64,000 nt of DNA, taken from assembly GCF_009720835.1 (NCBI RefSeq), contig NZ_WNKZ01000011.1:25883-89882 (forward strand). Direction: 5' to 3'. Shown here piece after piece: positions 19,928-28,148 of this stretch. Each line of letters starts with the position of its first letter. Position 1 is the first letter of the stretch. The notes beneath the pieces were generated by a model. It saw only the letters and a program-made list of their open reading frames with translations. It made no database searches and had not been told where the DNA came from. This DNA comes from Pseudoduganella buxea (GTDB taxonomy: Bacteria; Pseudomonadota; Gammaproteobacteria; Burkholderiales; Burkholderiaceae_D). Made by a program: the position numbers and the translations under genes.

Positions 19928-21370
19928 TTACTGGCGCCGGCCCATCACATACGTGCGTTCGACGGTGCGCTCGTCGCCCAGCGTCTGGAGCACGAACAAT
20001 TTATCCTCGATGGTGCTGGCGCGCGCCGAGCGCAATTTCATCAGCTCCGTCGCATTCGGGTTCAACACGACGAAGTCCGCTTCGTTACCGGCCTTGAAGC
20101 TGCCGACCTTGTCGTCGATATCGAGCGCCCTGGCGGCGCCCAGGGTGGACAGGTAAAACGCCTTCAACGACGACAGCGGCTTTTTCTCGGCCGGGTTATC
20201 CGTGAATGCCTTGTGCAGCTGGATCACCTTGTAGGCTTCGCCCATCGTGCGCAGCGCCGAGAAACTGGTGCCGGCACCGACGTCCGTGCCCATGCCCACT
20301 TTCACGCCGTGTTTTTCCGCAGCCTGCAGGTCGAACAGGCCGCTGCCCAGGAACAGGTTCGACGTCGGGCAGAATGCGATGGCCGAGCCGCTTTTCGCCA
20401 GCGACGCCAATTCGTCGTCACGCAGGTGCACGCCATGGGCGTAGACCGAGCGCTTGCGCGACAGCCCGAAGCTGTTATAGACGTCCAGATAGCCGGTCGA
20501 TGCCGGGAACAGCTCCTGCACCCAGGCGATTTCACCCTTGTTCTCCGAGATATGGGTGTGCATGTACACGTCCGGATATTCCTGCAGCAGCTTGCCGGCC
20601 AGCGTCAATTGCTCCGGCGACGAAGTCGGCGCGAAGCGCGGCGTGACGGCATACAGCGCCCTGCCCCGCTTGTGCCAGCGCTGGATCAGCGCCTTCGAGT
20701 CGGTATAGGACGTTGCCGGTGTGTCGAGCAGGTAATCGGGCGCGTTCCGGTCCATCATCACCTTGCCCGAAATGATGCGCATATTGCGCAGCGCCGCTTC
20801 TTCGAACAACGCATCGACCGACTCGGGATGCACGGTGGCCATCACGAGCGCCGTCGTCGTGCCGTTCTTGATCAATTCATTGACGAAGACCCTGGCGATC
20901 TTGCGCGCGTAATCCTTGCTGGCGAACTGCTTCTCGGTCGGAAAGGTGTACGTGTTCAGCCACTCCAGCAACTGTTCGCCGTAGGAGCCGATCATTTCCG
21001 TCTGCGGATAATGCACGTGGCTGTCGATAAAGCCCGGCACGATCAGCCGGCCCCGCAAATCGATTACCTGCACGTTCTGGTTGGCCGACAATACCGTGCC
21101 GGCCGGTCCGATGCTCTTCACCTTGCCGTCCGCCCCCACCAGCAGCACCCCGTCCTCGTAATATTCGTAGGACTGCTGCGTGGCGGCCGGATCGCCCGTG
21201 AAATGCAGCACGGAGGCGCGATAGGCCGTCGTGGCGATTTGCTGTTGCTGGTCCTGCTGCTGCTGTTGTTGTTGCTGTTGCTGTTGCTGCTGCCGTGCCG
21301 CTTGCGCGCTTGACAGGGTCATCATCGCCACGGCGACGAGGGCGGACAAATACAGGCTTTTTGCTTTCAT
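19928..21370 (-). CDS. guaD: Exported guanine-deaminase-like amidohydrolase with polyGln tract
   Basis: A 480-residue metal-dependent amidohydrolase. Start at 21370 is preceded by GGAG. Residues 1-25 form a signal peptide (LYLSALVAVAMMTLSSAQAA), then a run of 13 Gln, Asp and 4 Gln. The catalytic core has PGFIDSHVHYPQTEMIGSYG (HxH metal ligands and the guanine-deaminase PQ motif), HTHISEN, YAHGVHLRD, and MGTDVGAGTS with the metal Asp. In E. coli and humans guanine deaminase is cytosolic; here it should act in the periplasm, converting guanine or a related aminopurine to xanthine. Specificity is inferred from the PQTEMIGSYGEQLLEWL segment. Monocistronic. Confidence 0.85.
   Translation of the reverse strand: MKAKSLYLSALVAVAMMTLSSAQAARQQQQQQQQQQQQQDQQQQIATTAYRASVLHFTGDPAATQQSYEYYEDGVLLVGADGKVKSIGPAGTVLSANQNVQVIDLRGRLIVPGFIDSHVHYPQTEMIGSYGEQLLEWLNTYTFPTEKQFASKDYARKIARVFVNELIKNGTTTALVMATVHPESVDALFEEAALRNMRIISGKVMMDRNAPDYLLDTPATSYTDSKALIQRWHKRGRALYAVTPRFAPTSSPEQLTLAGKLLQEYPDVYMHTHISENKGEIAWVQELFPASTGYLDVYNSFGLSRKRSVYAHGVHLRDDELASLAKSGSAIAFCPTSNLFLGSGLFDLQAAEKHGVKVGMGTDVGAGTSFSALRTMGEAYKVIQLHKAFTDNPAEKKPLSSLKAFYLSTLGAARALDIDDKVGSFKAGNEADFVVLNPNATELMKLRSARASTIEDKLFVLQTLGDERTVERTYVMGRRQ
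21238..21297. repeat. CTG/TTG (Gln-coding) trinucleotide microsatellite
   Basis: On the plus strand the DNA is a mixed run of ctg/ttg triplets with one gtc interruption. It encodes 13 Gln, one Asp and 4 Gln in the deaminase. The run is long enough for slippage, always in frame because the unit is three bases. Confidence 0.85.
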
Positions 21371-21879
21371 ATGGTCTCCAATAATGAGGGGGGCAGCGGT
21401 GCCTTCGGCACTCGTTCTTATGCAAAGCAGTAGTTCTCCATCGGGGGGCTTGCCGGCCCCGATCATCCTTTCGCGCAGGCGGGCACGCAGGGCCATGGAC
21501 CATTGCCATGCGTGCGGGCTTGATTTGATTGAACCGGCCGGAGGGCCGGGGGGATGTGTGCCGGATGCCGGATATCGGCGTTGGGCGATGCGTGGTGCGC
21601 GGTGTGTCAATGTACCGGCGAAGGCGCGCGCCCGTATATGCGACGCGACATCATTGCTATCTGTGCAATCGGGTGTTCGTGGGAGGTGTTTTGGGCGCTA
21701 CGGGCAAAAAAATGCCCGCTCAGTGGCGGGCTTAAACTATTATCTTGGAGGAGAATAGTGGAGACAGGTGCATTGTGCCTGTGGCCACGATATGCGTCCA
21801 ATGATCATTTCCGATACCGGTCATCACGACTTCATATAACTGCTGAGTTCGGCCGTGCAGCCGTGATGCAGGCGCCGGC
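21371..21879. other. Intergenic region between deaminase and NnrS-like gene
   Basis: About 500 bp without a convincing gene; the short open frames here lack ribosome sites and recognisable sequence. The left part holds the deaminase promoter. The hairpin at 21704-21734 is described separately. ACAGG-N9-CCTGT near 21765 is a further weak inverted repeat. Confidence 0.5.
21704..21734 (-). terminator. Rho-independent terminator on the minus strand
   Basis: Read on the minus strand: GCCCGC-CACTGA-GCGGGC followed by ATTTTTTTGC. It lies 146 bp downstream of the nnrS-like stop (21880) and probably ends that transcript. Confidence 0.8.
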
Positions 21880-23067
21880 TCACCCCTCCTTGCCGTCGAT
21901 GCGGGGACGCGCCAGGCGCGGGCCATAGCTTGCGAGGAACAGGGCGAACGACACCGTCCAGGCGGCGGCAGCCAGCAGCATGGCAACGTCGCGTACGACG
22001 CCCGTGTCGAGCGCCGCCACCAGCCGCGCCACGGCGGACAGCTGGATCGCCGCGAACATCGCCACCTCGGCCATGCCCGCCTTCAGCGGCCGCCCCGTGT
22101 GCCCCAGCGACGTGCGGCACATCATGCCGATGATCAGCCCCGCCATCGAGCCGACCGTCAACGCATGGAAGGCGGCGCTGGCAGGCGTGCGGCCCAGGGC
22201 GGCCAGGGCCAGCAGCAGCAAGCCGGCACCGATCCACCCGTACGACAGGTGCAGGATCCACAGCAGCGGCACCTTCAGCGTGCGCTGCGGCTGCCACCCG
22301 GCCAGGCGCCACAGTGTCAGCACGCCGGCACCCGCGCACAGGACGGCCGTCACGATCGCCGGCATACCCGCCACCCAGGCCAGGCCCGCCGCCACGGTAC
22401 ACAGCAGGCCTGCCTGGTCCAGCCGTGGCCGCACCGCCGGGGTGCTGCCGGGCGCGCCATTGCGGGTGAACATCGGCAACACCCGCACACCGATCGCCGC
22501 CTCCATCAGCACGATGACGAAGATGGCGGCTTGTGCGGGCAGAAGCGGCGACCAGCCGACCCAGCCCAGCGCCGCCAGGTGGTGGGCCCCATTGGCCGCC
22601 GAAAGCAGCACCAGCAGCAGCACGAGGAAGTAGTTGCGCCGGTTGCCGGCCTGGCGCAGCACGCGCCACAGCGGCCACGCCGCCAGCGGCAGGAACAGCA
22701 TGTCGACTAGGGCTGCCCATGGCCCGCTGCTTACCAGCATCGCGATGCGGCCGGCCACCCACAGCGCTGCCAGCAGGGCCAGCGCACCGCCACGCGGCGT
22801 CCACAACTGCGTCCAGTTGCGCGCTGCCGTGTACAGGAAGCCCACGACGACCGCCACGGCGAAGCCGAACACCATCTCGTGCAGATGCCACAGCAGCCCC
22901 ACTGCGGGCAGGCGAACGTCCAACCCGTTGTAGGCGGCCATCCAGAGCGGCACGGCCAGTACGGCGAACGCTGCCGCCAGCAGGTAGAACGGCCGGAAGC
23001 CCAGGCGCCACAGGGCGGGCCCGGCGGCATGGGCGGGGGATGGATCGTCGATGGTCAGCAGCGTCAT
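21880..23067 (-). CDS. nnrS: NnrS family heme-copper membrane protein
   Basis: A 395-residue integral membrane protein with about 12 hydrophobic helices. Start MTLLTIDDPSPAHAAGPALWRLGFRPFYLLAA at 23067, with AAGGAG upstream; WRLGFRPFYL is the family's N-terminal signature. Other NnrS marks are WHLHEMVFGFAVAVVVGFLYTAARNWT, AALGWVGWSPLL, AIGVRVLPMFTRNG and HALTVGSMAGLIIGMMCRTSLGHTGR, with several His as possible heme or copper ligands. NnrS proteins protect against NO-derived stress. It faces the nitrate/NO island and is divergent from a small Cys-tailed protein. Confidence 0.92.
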   Translation of the reverse strand: MTLLTIDDPSPAHAAGPALWRLGFRPFYLLAAAFAVLAVPLWMAAYNGLDVRLPAVGLLWHLHEMVFGFAVAVVVGFLYTAARNWTQLWTPRGGALALLAALWVAGRIAMLVSSGPWAALVDMLFLPLAAWPLWRVLRQAGNRRNYFLVLLLVLLSAANGAHHLAALGWVGWSPLLPAQAAIFVIVLMEAAIGVRVLPMFTRNGAPGSTPAVRPRLDQAGLLCTVAAGLAWVAGMPAIVTAVLCAGAGVLTLWRLAGWQPQRTLKVPLLWILHLSYGWIGAGLLLLALAALGRTPASAAFHALTVGSMAGLIIGMMCRTSLGHTGRPLKAGMAEVAMFAAIQLSAVARLVAALDTGVVRDVAMLLAAAAWTVSFALFLASYGPRLARPRIDGKEG

Positions 23068-23170
23068 GATTTTCTCCTTGAACGTCACGATTGTCCCGCC
23101 GGGCAGCGGCACTGCCAACGGCAACAGGGAAAAAGACAATCTGGATCATGCTTTTCTCAACCGGCTGGCC

Positions 23171-23184
23171 CTGACCTTGGACAA
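23171..23184. promoter_or_regulatory. Weak candidate FNR/Dnr box
   Basis: CTGAC-CTTG-GACAA matches TTGAC-N4-GTCAA at 8 of 10 positions. It lies 52 bp before the small protein at 23236 and about 104 bp before nnrS. Weak on sequence alone; context (NnrS) makes it worth noting. Confidence 0.35.
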
Positions 23185-23235
23185 AAGGCGCGGCCCAGGG
23201 CTACGCTGGCACCTGTCATTTCACAGGAGAACACC

Positions 23236-23490
23236 ATGCAGACCACGATGCTCAAACTCGCCGATACGCCCGACGCGGATACCACCCGCGCCATCGCCGA
23301 TGCCCTCGGTGCGGCGCCGGGCGTGCTGGCGGCGCGCCTGTCGACGGCCGGCGCCAGCATCACCATCGACTATGAATCGCCGCAGACCTCGCCCGAGCAG
23401 CTGCGGGCCACGCTGGCGCAGGCCGGCGTCGAAAGCCGGGTGCGCGACGCCGGCCCGGGTTCATGCTGCGGCGGCTGCTGCGGCACGTAA
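23236..23490 (+). CDS. Small HMA-like protein with CCGGCCG tail
   Basis: An 84-residue cytosolic protein. The body (TMLKLADTPDADTTRAIADALGAAPGVLAARLSTAGASITIDYE, then SPEQLRATLAQAGVESRV) has the beta-alpha-beta pattern of heavy-metal-associated domains, but the usual N-terminal CxxC is absent. The C terminus is GSCCGGCCGT, four clustered Cys able to bind a metal or an Fe-S unit. CAGGAGA ribosome site before the ATG. Divergent from nnrS and convergent on narL. Possibly a metal carrier in NO/anaerobic metabolism; function not established. Confidence 0.75.
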   Translation: MQTTMLKLADTPDADTTRAIADALGAAPGVLAARLSTAGASITIDYESPQTSPEQLRATLAQAGVESRVRDAGPGSCCGGCCGT

Positions 23491-23502
23491 TGACGGAAAG
23501 GC

Positions 23503-24180
23503 TCAACCCTGCTGGGCGCGACGGTGCTCGACCGCGAACACGGCGGCCTGCACGCGGCTCGACAGGTTCAGCTTCTTCAGCACGTTCTGCACATGGATCT
23601 TGACGGTGCTTTCCGACAGGTCCAGCGAACGGGCGATGACCTTGTTGCTTTCGCCCCGCGCCAGGCAATCGAGGATCTCCCGCTCGCGCGGTGTCAGCCG
23701 GTCGATCTCGGAAGCCGGTTCCGCTGGCCGCGCCCCCGCCTGCAACTGCGCCACAAGCTTGCTCGTCATTGCCTCGGCCACCACCGTCTCGCCCGCGGCG
23801 GCGCGCCGCACGGCCCGCGTCAAGTAGTCCGTATCGATGTTCTTCAGCAGGTAGCCACTGGCGCCGGCCTTCAGTGCCGCTGCCAGGTCCTGCGCGTCTT
23901 CCGAGACCGTCAGCATGACGATGGCGCTGTCCGGACAGTCCTGCAGCAGGAGGTGCAGCGTTTCCAGGCCCGACATGCCCGGCATGTGCAGGTCCAGCAA
24001 GACCACCTGGGGCGCGAGCTGTTTGGCGCGCTTGATCCCCTCGACGCCGTCGGCCGCCTCGCCCACCACGTTGAATTCGGGGTGGCGCTGCAGCAGCGAG
24101 CGGATGCCGCTGCGGAACAGCGTGTGGTCGTCCACCAGCAACACGGAGATCGGCTGGGAGTTTTCGTTTATCTGGTTCAT
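23503..24180 (-). CDS. narL: Nitrate-responsive response regulator NarL
   Basis: A 225-residue NarL/FixJ-type regulator, start MNQINENSQPISVLLVDDHTLFR at 24180. The receiver domain has acidic DD at about 17-18, the phosphoacceptor Asp in VVLLDLHMPGMSG (about residue 62), Thr in MLTVSED and Lys in YLLKNIDTDYL. The C-terminal LuxR-type HTH is LTPREREILDCLARGESNKVIARSLDLSESTVKIHVQNVLKKL. It is the last gene of the nar operon on this strand, 22 bp behind narX. The downstream gene on the plus strand stops 13 bp away. Confidence 0.92.
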   Translation of the reverse strand: MNQINENSQPISVLLVDDHTLFRSGIRSLLQRHPEFNVVGEAADGVEGIKRAKQLAPQVVLLDLHMPGMSGLETLHLLLQDCPDSAIVMLTVSEDAQDLAAALKAGASGYLLKNIDTDYLTRAVRRAAAGETVVAEAMTSKLVAQLQAGARPAEPASEIDRLTPREREILDCLARGESNKVIARSLDLSESTVKIHVQNVLKKLNLSSRVQAAVFAVEHRRAQQG

Positions 24181-24202
24181 GGCTTGTCCTGGTGGTTTCC
24201 GG

Positions 24203-26203
24203 TCACGCGGCGCGGCGCAGCTCACGCGGCAACTGCAGCAGCACCGTGGTGCCGGCGCCGGGCCGCGACAGCACTTCCAGCGTGGCCGAGATTCGCTGCG
24301 CCCGTTCGCGCATGATATGAATACCGACATGATGCTCGCCCTGCGTCGCCAGGACCAGCGGGTCGAAGCCGGCGCCATCGTCGCGAACCGTCAGCGTGAA
24401 ATCCTGCTCGTCGCGCAGGATGACTTCGGCATGGCGGGCGCCGGCGTGCTTGCGCACGTTCGACAACGCCTCCTGCACGATGAACAGCAATTGCAACTGC
24501 TGCTCGCGGGGGAAGGGCGCGCCGTCGCAGTCGGCCTTGAGCACGACGTCGATGCCGCTTTGCCGGCCGAACTTGTCGATTGTCGTCTGCAGCGAGTTGA
24601 CCAGGCTGTCCTCGACCAGGCGCGTGCGGAAGTTCAGCAGCAGCTCGCGCACGTCCTCGTAACTCTCCTGCACGCCCATGCGCAGCGCCGGGACGATGTC
24701 GGCCACCTCGCCCAACTGGCCGGCACGGACCGACTGCTCCAGCATCTGCACCTGCAGGTTCAGGAAATTGAGCCCCTGGGCGATGCTGTCGTGCAGCCCC
24801 TGGGCCACCAGGTTGCGCTCTTCGGAAATGGCCATTTCACGCTCGCGCGCGCCCAGGCGCAGATTCTCGATGGCGGTGCCCAGCAGCTGGCCCAGGGTCT
24901 CGAGCAAGGCCTGCTCATGCTGCGAAAATTCACGCGCCTGGCGGAAGTGCAGGTTGAACATCCCCAGGTGCTGCTGTTGCGCGTAGATGTGGAACATCGA
25001 AACGGTTTCGTAGCCTTCGCGCGCACACTCCAGCTCCGCCCCGCGCGGCATCCTGCGCAGGTCCTGCACGATGGTGATCTTCTTTTCCACCGCCTGGCCG
25101 CACAGGCAGTCGCCCACCTTCATGCAGTGCTCTGCCTCGACCAGCTTCGGCGACAGCCCGTGATGGACCAGCATGTGCAGGTTGCCGCGCTCGGGATCGA
25201 GGATGCGCACCGAGCCGCCGTCGGCACCAAAATAGTCGGACAGGCGCCGCAGGAAACCGCGGCACATTTCCTCGGCGGGCTGCGGTCGCTGCAGGAAGGC
25301 GGCGCTGTCGTAGAGCAGTGCCAGCTCGCGGTTCTGCGCGGCCAGTGCGGCCGTCTTGGTTTCCACCAGCTGTTCGAGATGCGTGTAGACGCCTTGCAGC
25401 CGGTCGGCCATCTGGTTGAAGCCTTGCGCCAGCTCGCCGAATTCGTCGTCGCGCTCGGCCGGCAGCCGCACTTCGAAATCACGCTCGCGCATGCGCGCCA
25501 TGCCGCCCTGCAGCGACGTGACGGGGGCGATGATCAGGTTGAACAGCAGATAGATGATGCTGACGGTACCGGCCGTGGCAAAAGCCAGCAGCAGCAGTTG
25601 CGAGCCGCGCAGCCAGAACGTGCGCGTCTCGCTGTCCTGCTCGATCTGCTGGACGAGGCGGGCGACGTCGGCCACGAAGATCTCCGCATCGTGCTGGAAC
25701 TCCCACGCGCGCGCAGGCTCGATGGCCGGTTGCCCCAGCAGCGCCATCGCCGCCGGACGCAGGCGGGTGGTCCAGTGCGCGGTGACCTGGTCAAAGGCCT
25801 GGCGGATGGCTGGCGAAGGGGGCAGGAACAGGGGCCGCTGCGGATCGCCGTGGCGCAGCTGTGCCAGTGCGCTGTCCAGCGCGGCGACCTGGGCCCGCAC
25901 TTCCGCCGCCGCTGGCTCGCGGCGGCGCGGGTCCGCCAGGCCCGTGACGGCAAGGCTCAGCCGAAAACTCGTCATCCGCAGGCTGCCCGTGACATTGATG
26001 GCGGCGGCGCCGCCTTCGAGCTGCCAGGACAGGTACAGCGTGGCGCCGATCACCGTCAGCGCCACGGCCAGGAAGCCGAGCAGGCTCCCGACGATCTTCG
26101 TCGACAGCTTGCGCCAGGCGGCGTCGTGCGCCCCTCGCAGCAGCGCCATCGGCGCCCACCGCACGCCGGCGCCGGCAGTGGAAGGTCTGGTCTGGCTGTT
26201 CAT
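24203..26203 (-). CDS. narX: Nitrate/nitrite sensor histidine kinase NarX
   Basis: A 666-residue membrane kinase. TM1 is about residues 35-60 (KIVGSLLGFLAVALTVIGATLYLS). The periplasmic P-box GSLRMTSFRLSLAV, which binds nitrate in NarX, follows at once. TM2 is about 200-225, then HAMP (PVTSLQGGMARMRERDFEV) and a long GAF-like Cys-rich linker (CRGF, HCMKVGDCLCGQ, ECAREG). The dimerisation/phosphoacceptor box is GLHDSIAQGLNFLNLQ with the conserved His, and the ATPase has QEALSNVRKHAGA and DDGAGFDP. Partner of NarL. Separated from moaA by 87 bp. Confidence 0.93.
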   Translation of the reverse strand: MNSQTRPSTAGAGVRWAPMALLRGAHDAAWRKLSTKIVGSLLGFLAVALTVIGATLYLSWQLEGGAAAINVTGSLRMTSFRLSLAVTGLADPRRREPAAAEVRAQVAALDSALAQLRHGDPQRPLFLPPSPAIRQAFDQVTAHWTTRLRPAAMALLGQPAIEPARAWEFQHDAEIFVADVARLVQQIEQDSETRTFWLRGSQLLLLAFATAGTVSIIYLLFNLIIAPVTSLQGGMARMRERDFEVRLPAERDDEFGELAQGFNQMADRLQGVYTHLEQLVETKTAALAAQNRELALLYDSAAFLQRPQPAEEMCRGFLRRLSDYFGADGGSVRILDPERGNLHMLVHHGLSPKLVEAEHCMKVGDCLCGQAVEKKITIVQDLRRMPRGAELECAREGYETVSMFHIYAQQQHLGMFNLHFRQAREFSQHEQALLETLGQLLGTAIENLRLGAREREMAISEERNLVAQGLHDSIAQGLNFLNLQVQMLEQSVRAGQLGEVADIVPALRMGVQESYEDVRELLLNFRTRLVEDSLVNSLQTTIDKFGRQSGIDVVLKADCDGAPFPREQQLQLLFIVQEALSNVRKHAGARHAEVILRDEQDFTLTVRDDGAGFDPLVLATQGEHHVGIHIMRERAQRISATLEVLSRPGAGTTVLLQLPRELRRAA

Positions 26204-26290
26204 GATGTCCTTCGTGATGGGCCTTGCGGAAGGCCAGTATACCCAGGTCGGCGTCGGCCCCTGCAGCGGCCGTCCGGGAGGCGATGGCGC

Positions 26291-27265
26291 TCAGCCGCCG
26301 GTCTGGGACATGAAGCGGACGATCTTTCCGGGCTGCCGGTTGAAATCATGCTGCAGCGGCTTCAGTTCGATGGCCGCGCGGATGGCTGCCTCCAGGGCCG
26401 CGTCGCTTGCGCCCGAGCGCAGCAGCGGTCGCAGGGGCACGCTTTGTTCCTGGCCCAGGCACATGTACAAGGTGCCGTCCACGGCCAGGCGCACGCGGTT
26501 GCAGGTTGCGCAAAAATGCTGCGACAGGGGCGTGATGAAGCCAATGCTGGCGCGGCCGTCCGGCGTAGCCAGGTAGCGCGCCGGGCCGCCGCCGAGTTCC
26601 CGCGCTTGCGGCAGCAGCCCGAAGCGCTCGACAAGGCGCTCGCGCACGGGGCCGAGCGGCAGCCAGTCCGTGCCCTGCCCCGTCGCACCCATCGGCATCA
26701 CCTCGATCAGGCGCAGGATGAAGCCCCGTTCGATGCAGAACGCGGCCATCGGTTCGATCTCGTGCTCGTTGACGCCCTTCATCGCCACCATATTGATCTT
26801 GATGGGATCGAAGCCCGCCTCCTGGGCCGCCGCCAGCCCGGCCAGAATGGCCGGCAGGCTGTCGCGCCCCGTAATGCCCGCCATGCAGGTGCGGTCGAGC
26901 GAATCGAGGCTGACATTGATGCGGTCGATCCCGGCCGCACGCAGGGCCGGTGCGTGGCGTGCCAGGCGGGTGGCGTTGGTCGACAGCGACAGGTCGTCCA
27001 GTCCGGGCAGCGCGGCCAGGCGTGCGGCAAGGCCGGCCAGACCGCCGCGCGTCAGCGGCTCGCCGCCCGTCAGGCGCACGCGCCGGGTGCCGAGCCGGAC
27101 GAAGGCCGCCACGACACGCTCGATTTCCTCGTAGGTCAGCCAGTCGGGCGGATTCTCGAAGCCACGGTAATCCTGCGGCATGCAATAGGTGCAGCGCAGG
27201 TCGCAACGGTCCGTCACCGACACGCGCAGGTAGTCGACGGTACGACCGTGCCGGTCGCTCAGCAT
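26291..27265 (-). CDS. moaA: GTP 3',8-cyclase MoaA
   Basis: A 324-residue radical-SAM enzyme for the first step of molybdopterin synthesis. The start at 27265 follows AGAGGAGG; the frame is open 18 codons further upstream. Radical-SAM cluster Cys21, Cys25 and Cys28 (CDLRCTYC), TGGEPL, and the second cluster in the C-terminal half (CATCNRVRLAVDGTLYMC). The C terminus ends in the Gly-Gly essential for activity. It supplies Moco for NarG of the same operon. Confidence 0.94.
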   Translation of the reverse strand: MLSDRHGRTVDYLRVSVTDRCDLRCTYCMPQDYRGFENPPDWLTYEEIERVVAAFVRLGTRRVRLTGGEPLTRGGLAGLAARLAALPGLDDLSLSTNATRLARHAPALRAAGIDRINVSLDSLDRTCMAGITGRDSLPAILAGLAAAQEAGFDPIKINMVAMKGVNEHEIEPMAAFCIERGFILRLIEVMPMGATGQGTDWLPLGPVRERLVERFGLLPQARELGGGPARYLATPDGRASIGFITPLSQHFCATCNRVRLAVDGTLYMCLGQEQSVPLRPLLRSGASDAALEAAIRAAIELKPLQHDFNRQPGKIVRFMSQTGG

Positions 27266-27350
27266 GGCAGCCTCCTCTAGATGATGGTCCATTGTACGGG
27301 GGGAGCGCCGCCCTGGCACCTGGCAGGACGGCGTAGGGGGATGGCTTCGG

Positions 27351-27358
27351 GACTAGGC
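27351..27358. promoter_or_regulatory. Single GACTAGGC motif
   Basis: GGACTAGGC at 27350-27358 in the gap between the parvulin stop (27383) and moaA start (27265) matches one half of the CTAG element at 34949 and 40623. The companion GGCTAG is missing at the same spacing. Confidence 0.3.
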
Positions 27359-27382
27359 AGGAAGAACGATTGACAAGGCCGA

Positions 27383-28129
27383 TTACTGCACCAGCGGCGA
27401 GTCCGCTCCGCCCAGCGCGACGCCCTCGATATCGGCCCGGCCCACGAGAATATGCAGGTACTGGTGCAGCGCGCGCTGCCACGACTGGCGCTGCAGCGTG
27501 TCGCGCACGTGTCCACGCACCGTCTCGAACGGCAGCACGCGGCCCTCTTCGCGGCGCAGCACCTGGACGATATGCAGGCCGAAACGGGTTTCCAGCAGGC
27601 GCCCGGCCAGTTCGCCCGGACGCAGCCGGAACAGCAGCGCCTCGAATTCGGGCACGCACTGGCCACGCGACAGCTGGCCCAGGCTGCCGCCGACAGCCCC
27701 GGACGGGCAGTTCGAATACTGGCGCGCCAGCTCATCGAAGCGTTCCGGCCGGGCCTGCAGTTCGGCCAGGATTTGCTCGCCCGTGTCGCGCAGCAGGTCC
27801 AGCGGCGCCGCCGGCGTAACCTGGAACAGGATATGGCGTGCCTCGACCATCTCGCCGCTGGCGAAGCGGTCGCGGTGCGCGTCGTAGAAGCGCCGGCATG
27901 CGGCGTCATCGGCCTGGGGCACCTTCACCTCCCGGTCGAACAGCGCCTCGATCGTGTCGTCGTCGCCGGCGGCGGCGATTCCCAGGCGTGCGGCTTCGGC
28001 CAGCAGCACGCGACGCAGCACTACTTCGTGCACGGCCGCCTTGAGCGGATTGCCGGCGCCGGCGTGGTGTGCCAGCTCGGCTTCGATTTCGGCATCCGGG
28101 ACGTCGATGCCATTGACTGCGATACCCAT
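27383..28129 (-). CDS. PpiC-type peptidyl-prolyl isomerase (parvulin), nar-associated
   Basis: A 248-residue protein, start MGIAVNGIDVPDAEIEAEL at 28129. An N-terminal SurA/NifM-like helical part (residues about 1-95) precedes a rotamase domain with VEARHILFQV, FDELARQYSNCPSGAVGGSLGQLSRGQCVPEFEALLF and ETRFGLHIVQVL. No signal peptide is visible, so it is probably cytoplasmic, like NifM. Such parvulins sit in narGHJI operons of many beta- and gammaproteobacteria and are thought to help fold the nitrate reductase. 19 bp behind narI. Confidence 0.9.
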   Translation of the reverse strand: MGIAVNGIDVPDAEIEAELAHHAGAGNPLKAAVHEVVLRRVLLAEAARLGIAAAGDDDTIEALFDREVKVPQADDAACRRFYDAHRDRFASGEMVEARHILFQVTPAAPLDLLRDTGEQILAELQARPERFDELARQYSNCPSGAVGGSLGQLSRGQCVPEFEALLFRLRPGELAGRLLETRFGLHIVQVLRREEGRVLPFETVRGHVRDTLQRQSWQRALHQYLHILVGRADIEGVALGGADSPLVQ

Positions 28130-28148
28130 GTCGTTCTCCTTGCGATGA

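Noticed and set aside
21529..21735. Small plus-strand ORF between the deaminase and nnrS-like gene
   Set aside because: No ribosome site, no recognisable sequence, and it runs into the minus-strand terminator.
23915..27280. A plus-strand frame of 1121 codons opposite narX and moaA
   Set aside because: Composition is His/Gln/Arg-rich without any motif, and both genes on the other strand are complete.
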